Positions 6,280 to 8,622 of a stretch of DNA of 8,622 bases are shown piece after piece. The notes beneath the pieces are model-generated. The model searched no databases. It worked only from the letters and a program-made list of their open reading frames with translations, and was not told the origin of the DNA. The stretch covers positions 1 through 8,622 of the forward strand of contig CAMFIX010000108.1 in the NCBI GenBank assembly GCA_945952425.1. Reading direction: 5' to 3'. Within the stretch, counting starts at the first letter, position 1. The number at the start of each line of letters is the position of its first letter. Both the position numbers and the translations under genes were made by a program. Source of the stretch: an uncultured Pseudorhodobacter sp. GTDB lineage: Bacteria; Pseudomonadota; Alphaproteobacteria; Rhodobacterales; Rhodobacteraceae.

Positions 6280-6328
6280 GGAAAGTTTCCGCGAAAATCC
6301 AGCGAAATCGGATTTCACGACCGCGAAA
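6280..6328. promoter_or_regulatory. Cluster of GCGAAA direct repeats and two palindromes before soeA
   Basis: The soeA-bluB gap holds GCGAAA three times at 6291-6296, 6302-6307 and 6323-6328, spaced 11 and 21 bp. These are close to whole helical turns, so all copies face the same side of the DNA. Between and beside them are two odd-centred palindromes, GGAAA-G-TTTCC (6280-6290) and GAAATC-G-GATTTC (6304-6316), with centres 25 bp apart. This is what a regulator-binding region looks like, and it is the natural place for the soe promoter. I could not identify a convincing -35/-10 pair on the - strand. Confidence 0.42.
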
Positions 6329-6331
6329 GAG

Positions 6332-7021
6332 TTAGAGGTTCTCCGGCCAGCGGTCGTGGAGGACGAGTTCTTCCAAGGGCAGCCTTTGCCGCCAGCCCCT
6401 GGCCTGCAATTCGGGCTCGGTGTGCAGTTCGGCGACATGGCCGAGGCAGAGGCAGGCGACGGGGGTGACGTGACCCGGCAGGCGCAGGATGGCGCGCAGG
6501 TCGGCGTCGTGAAAGATGCTGACCCAGCCGACGCCCACCCCTTCCGCCCGGGCCGCGAGCCAGAGGTTCTGCACCGCGCAGACCGTGGAATAGAGGTCGG
6601 TATCCCGGTTGTGGGTGCGCCCCAGCACCACGCGGCCTCCCCGGGTGTGGTCGCAGGTGATGACCAGCACCACCGGCGCCTCGGTCAGGCCTTGCAGCTT
6701 GAGGGAGGAGTAAAGCGCGCGCTTGTCGCCGTCGAACATCTCCCGCGCCTCGTCATTGGCACGGGTGAAGGCCTCGCGGAGTTCCGCCTTTACCTCTGGC
6801 GAGCGGATCACCAGGAAGTTCCAGGGCTGCATAAAGCCGACCGAGGGGGCGTGATGGGCGGCATCCAGCAGCCGCATCAGCAGGGCATGGTCGATGGGGT
6901 CGGGCAGGAACTGGCTGCGGACGTCGCGGCGGGTTTCGATGGCGCGGTAGAGGGCGGCCTTCTCGGGTTCGGAAAAGGCAGAGGCGGGCGCGAGGGTCTC
7001 GCGCCGGGGCAAGCTGGACAT
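6332..7021 (-). CDS. bluB: 5,6-dimethylbenzimidazole synthase BluB
   Basis: A 229-residue flavoprotein of the nitroreductase fold that fragments its own reduced FMN with oxygen to give 5,6-dimethylbenzimidazole, the lower ligand of cobalamin. Hallmarks are RRDVRSQF at residues 31-38, APSVGFMQPWNF at 58-69, GVGWVSIF at 163-170 and a C-terminal LGHVAEL / GWRQRLPLEEL. Asp33 and Ser168 occupy the positions of the catalytic Asp32 and Ser167 known from Sinorhizobium BluB, so the enzyme should be active. Length and ends are normal. The ATG at 7021 has GGGGA six bases upstream. The gene stands alone behind its own promoter and a cobalamin riboswitch. It is followed 143 nt later by soeA on the same strand, with no obvious terminator between, so some read-through into soeA is possible. 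Confidence 0.96.
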   Translation of the reverse strand: MSSLPRRETLAPASAFSEPEKAALYRAIETRRDVRSQFLPDPIDHALLMRLLDAAHHAPSVGFMQPWNFLVIRSPEVKAELREAFTRANDEAREMFDGDKRALYSSLKLQGLTEAPVVLVITCDHTRGGRVVLGRTHNRDTDLYSTVCAVQNLWLAARAEGVGVGWVSIFHDADLRAILRLPGHVTPVACLCLGHVAELHTEPELQARGWRQRLPLEELVLHDRWPENL

Positions 7022-7027
7022 GACTGG

Positions 7028-7063
7028 TCCCCGTCATGGCGATGCCCGCTTTCCAGGCGGGGC
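7028..7063 (-). promoter_or_regulatory. Riboswitch expression platform with bluB SD sequestration
   Basis: Just after the aptamer, CCCGC (7061-7057 read on the - strand) can pair with GCGGG (7049-7045), leaving the bluB SD free. Alternatively the overlapping CCCCG (7062-7058) can pair with CGGGG (7033-7029), which contains most of the GGGGA SD at 7032-7028. The two foldings are mutually exclusive, which suits control of translation initiation by B12. No U-run terminator is seen. The pairings are visible; the switching mechanism is inferred. Confidence 0.5.
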
Positions 7064-7072
7064 AGCTATCTT

Positions 7073-7218
7073 GTCCGGCCGGTCTTCTGGCTTGGCTTCA
7101 GCCCCCGGCACGCCTTCCCGGGGCTTGCCCCAGTGGCATATCGTGCAAAGGTCCACCTTACAGCGTTGGGCACGCGGCGGAGTCGCACCGCCTTCCCGGC
7201 CTTGTTCAGGCGCCGGAC
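7073..7218 (-). ncRNA. Cobalamin (B12) riboswitch upstream of bluB
   Basis: Read on the - strand, this leader carries the conserved blocks of the cobalamin aptamer in order. GGGAAGGCGGTGCGACTCCGCC lies near 7198-7177, followed by the core region with CTGTAAGG, GCCACTGG, then CGGGAAGGCG. It ends with the B12 box, AGCCAAGCCAGAAGACCGGC, around 7096-7077. Bases GTCCGG (7218-7213) and CCGGAC (7078-7073) close the element as a P1 stem of six pairs. Binding of adenosyl- or other cobalamin is expected to lower bluB expression, a feedback on lower-ligand synthesis. It is adjacent to a B12-dependent mutase gene. Identity is secure; ligand form preference and mechanism are not visible. Confidence 0.94.
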
Positions 7219-7224
7219 GGGAAA

Positions 7225-7254
7225 GGGATAGTGGGAATCGAGGCCCCGGGTCAA
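7225..7254 (-). promoter_or_regulatory. Sigma70-like promoter of the bluB riboswitch transcript
   Basis: On the - strand TTGACC (7254-7249, 5 of 6 matches to the -35 consensus) is followed after 18 bp by TATCCC (7230-7225, first three bases of the -10 consensus). A start about seven bases downstream falls at 7218, exactly where the riboswitch P1 stem begins. That agreement is the main support, since the -10 alone is weak. Confidence 0.6.
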
Positions 7255-7272
7255 GCGTCGCGGATGACGGCG

Positions 7273-7366
7273 GGGAGTCGGGGCAGGCCCCGACCTACGC
7301 CGCGGGACGGTGTCCAAAAGGCGTGCGCCCCTCCCGCCGAGTAGGTCGGGGGTTACCCCGACTCCC
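7273..7366. repeat. REPIN-like element: two inverted REP hairpins
   Basis: Two REP-like units face each other. On the + strand, GTAGGTCGGGG (7341-7351), loop GTTA, then CCCCGACTCCC (7356-7366). On the - strand, GTAGGTCGGGG (7298-7288), loop CCTG, then CCCCGACTCCC (7283-7273). Each unit folds alone (stem GTCGGGG/CCCCGAC, 4-base loop), and the two arms also pair with each other as two 11-bp perfect duplexes around a 42-nt spacer. The 5' GTAG foot is a known mark of REP sequences mobilised by RAYT transposases. It lies 14 nt after the methylmalonyl-CoA mutase stop and upstream of the bluB promoter, where it may also end or protect the mutase mRNA. No RAYT gene is in the window. Confidence 0.75.
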
Positions 7367-7379
7367 ACCCACTCTCCCC

Positions 7380-8622
7380 CTAACGCGCGCGGATCAGCCG
7401 CAAGACCTCCGCCGCGGCCTGAGGGATATTCGTCCCCGGCCCGAAGATCGCCTTGACGCCCGCGGCCTTCAGCTCGGCATGGTCCTGCACCGGGATGACG
7501 CCGCCGCAGATGACCAGGATATCCTCGGCCCCCTTTTCCCGCAGCGCGGCGATCAGCTTGGGCGCCAGCGTCCGGTGCCCAGCGGCTTGGGAGGAGATCC
7601 CCACCACATGCACATCGTTGTCGATGGCATCCTGCGCCGCCTCTTCCGGCGTCTGGAACAGAGGCCCCATGTCGACGTCAAAGCCCATGTCGGCAAAGGC
7701 GGTCGCAATGACCTTGGCGCCGCGGTCGTGGCCGTCTTGGCCCATCTTGACCACCAGCATCCGGGGGCGACGACCCTCGGCGGCTTCGAAGTCTGCGATG
7801 TCCTGCTTGATCTGCTCAAACCCCGGATCGGCGTCATAGGCCTGCCCATAAACGCCCGAGAGCGTCCGAACCTCGGCCCGATGGCGCCCGAAGACCTTTT
7901 CCATGGCCAGCGAGATTTCCCCGACAGTGGCGCGGGCGCGGGCGGCGGCCACGGCGGCCTCCAGCAGGTTGCCCTCGCCCCGGGCGGCCTCTTCCAGCGC
8001 GGTCAGGGCCGCGGCACAGGCCCCCTCGTCCCGGGCAGAGCGGGTGGCGTTCAGCCGGGCGATCTGGGCGTCGCGCACGGCCATGTTGTCGATCGATAGG
8101 ATATCGACCGGCGTATCGACCTTGGGCTGATACTTGTTGACGCCGACGACCACCTCTTCGCCGCGGTCGATCAGGGCCTGGCGGCGGGCGGCGCTCTCTT
8201 CGATCCGCAGCTTGGGCATTCCACTGGCCACGGCCTTGGTCATGCCGCCCATCGCCTCGACCTCTTCCATCAGCGCCCAGGCCTTTTCCGCCAGCTCATG
8301 GGTGAGGGATTCCACGTAATATGACCCCGCCAGAGGGTCGGCCACGTGGGTGATGCCGGTTTCCTCCTGCAGGATCAGCTGGGTGTTGCGGGCGATGCGG
8401 GCGCTGAATTCGGTCGGCAGGGCCATGGCCTCGTCGAAGGAATTGGTGTGCAGGCTTTGCGTCCCGCCCAAGGCTGCCGCCATCGCCTCATAGGCGGTGC
8501 GGATGATGTTGTTGTAGGGGTCTTTTTCCTGCAGCGACACGCCCGAGGTCTGGCAATGGGTCCGCAGCATCAGGCTTTCGGCCTTTTGCGCCCCGAAACC
8601 TTCCATGATCCGGTGCCAAAGC
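7380..8622 (-). CDS. scpA: Methylmalonyl-CoA mutase, C-terminal part (5' cut by window edge)
   Basis: The C-terminal 413 or so residues of the adenosylcobalamin-dependent mutase (also named mcmA/bhbA) that interconverts methylmalonyl-CoA and succinyl-CoA in propionate and ethylmalonyl-CoA metabolism. The frame is open to the edge and continues upstream of the internal ATG at 8606 with LWHRIMEGFG, so the gene is partial, not short; full-length family members are about 700 residues. The end of the TIM-barrel is visible (RTHCQTSGVSLQEKDPYNN, LGGTQSLHTNSFDEA, DPLAGSYYVE). A linker follows, then the B12-binding Rossmann domain with GQDGHDRG, whose His (codon 7730-7728) is the lower axial cobalt ligand, and ICGGVIP. 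The segment normally containing SxL reads SSQAAGH here. The neighbouring bluB and its riboswitch fit a B12 theme. Confidence 0.95.
   Translation of the reverse strand, partial: LWHRIMEGFGAQKAESLMLRTHCQTSGVSLQEKDPYNNIIRTAYEAMAAALGGTQSLHTNSFDEAMALPTEFSARIARNTQLILQEETGITHVADPLAGSYYVESLTHELAEKAWALMEEVEAMGGMTKAVASGMPKLRIEESAARRQALIDRGEEVVVGVNKYQPKVDTPVDILSIDNMAVRDAQIARLNATRSARDEGACAAALTALEEAARGEGNLLEAAVAAARARATVGEISLAMEKVFGRHRAEVRTLSGVYGQAYDADPGFEQIKQDIADFEAAEGRRPRMLVVKMGQDGHDRGAKVIATAFADMGFDVDMGPLFQTPEEAAQDAIDNDVHVVGISSQAAGHRTLAPKLIAALREKGAEDILVICGGVIPVQDHAELKAAGVKAIFGPGTNIPQAAAEVLRLIRAR

Noticed and set aside
7020..8099. Open frame of 359 codons on the + strand across the riboswitch, REPIN and mutase
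   Set aside because: It is antisense to bluB control elements and to the mutase, with no ribosome binding site or domain.

Overview
The window looks like chromosomal DNA of a GC-rich alphaproteobacterium, most likely a member of the Rhodobacterales (Rhodobacter/Paracoccus/Roseobacter relatives). This rests on the very high GC, the C/G-biased third codon positions, a ParB-like protein of a type familiar from this order, and the company of bluB, methylmalonyl-CoA mutase and a SoeABC-type molybdoenzyme. The species cannot be named from the sequence alone.

Layout, left to right. (1) 2-1000, + strand: most of a ParB/RepB-family protein, probably cut at its 5' end by the window. (2) 1002-1043: a striking double palindrome, either two tandem dimeric-repressor operators or one long hairpin. 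(3) 1164-1352, +: a 62-residue heavy-metal-associated (CopZ-like) chaperone with a perfect ribosome binding site. (4) 6188-1349, - strand: a four-gene cluster in the order soeA, a TfoX/Sxy-domain gene, soeB, soeC. It encodes a membrane-bound, cytoplasm-facing molybdopterin oxidoreductase best read as a quinone-linked sulfite dehydrogenase. The first three genes are joined by two ATGA stop/start overlaps. soeC follows after a 174-nt gap that holds a perfect hairpin. (5) 7021-6332, -: bluB, which makes the lower ligand (5,6-dimethylbenzimidazole) of vitamin B12. (6) 7022-7379, no gene: a complete bluB control region with a sigma70-like promoter, a cobalamin riboswitch and a putative SD-sequestering hairpin, plus a REPIN-like pair of inverted REP elements just after the neighbouring gene. 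(7) 7380 to the right edge, -: the C-terminal part of B12-dependent methylmalonyl-CoA mutase.

How the genes fit together. The right half is a B12 neighbourhood: a B12-dependent mutase beside a B12 biosynthesis gene that is itself governed by a B12-sensing RNA. The central half is a sulfur/energy module: SoeA (Mo-bisPGD and one FeS cluster) would oxidise sulfite, SoeB (four FeS clusters) would carry the electrons, and SoeC (eight predicted membrane helices) would deliver them to quinone. The unexpected part is the TfoX-domain protein, translationally coupled between the catalytic and electron-transfer subunits. The left end is unrelated: a partition-like protein and a small metallochaperone whose last four bases (CTAG) are shared with the end of the convergent soeC.
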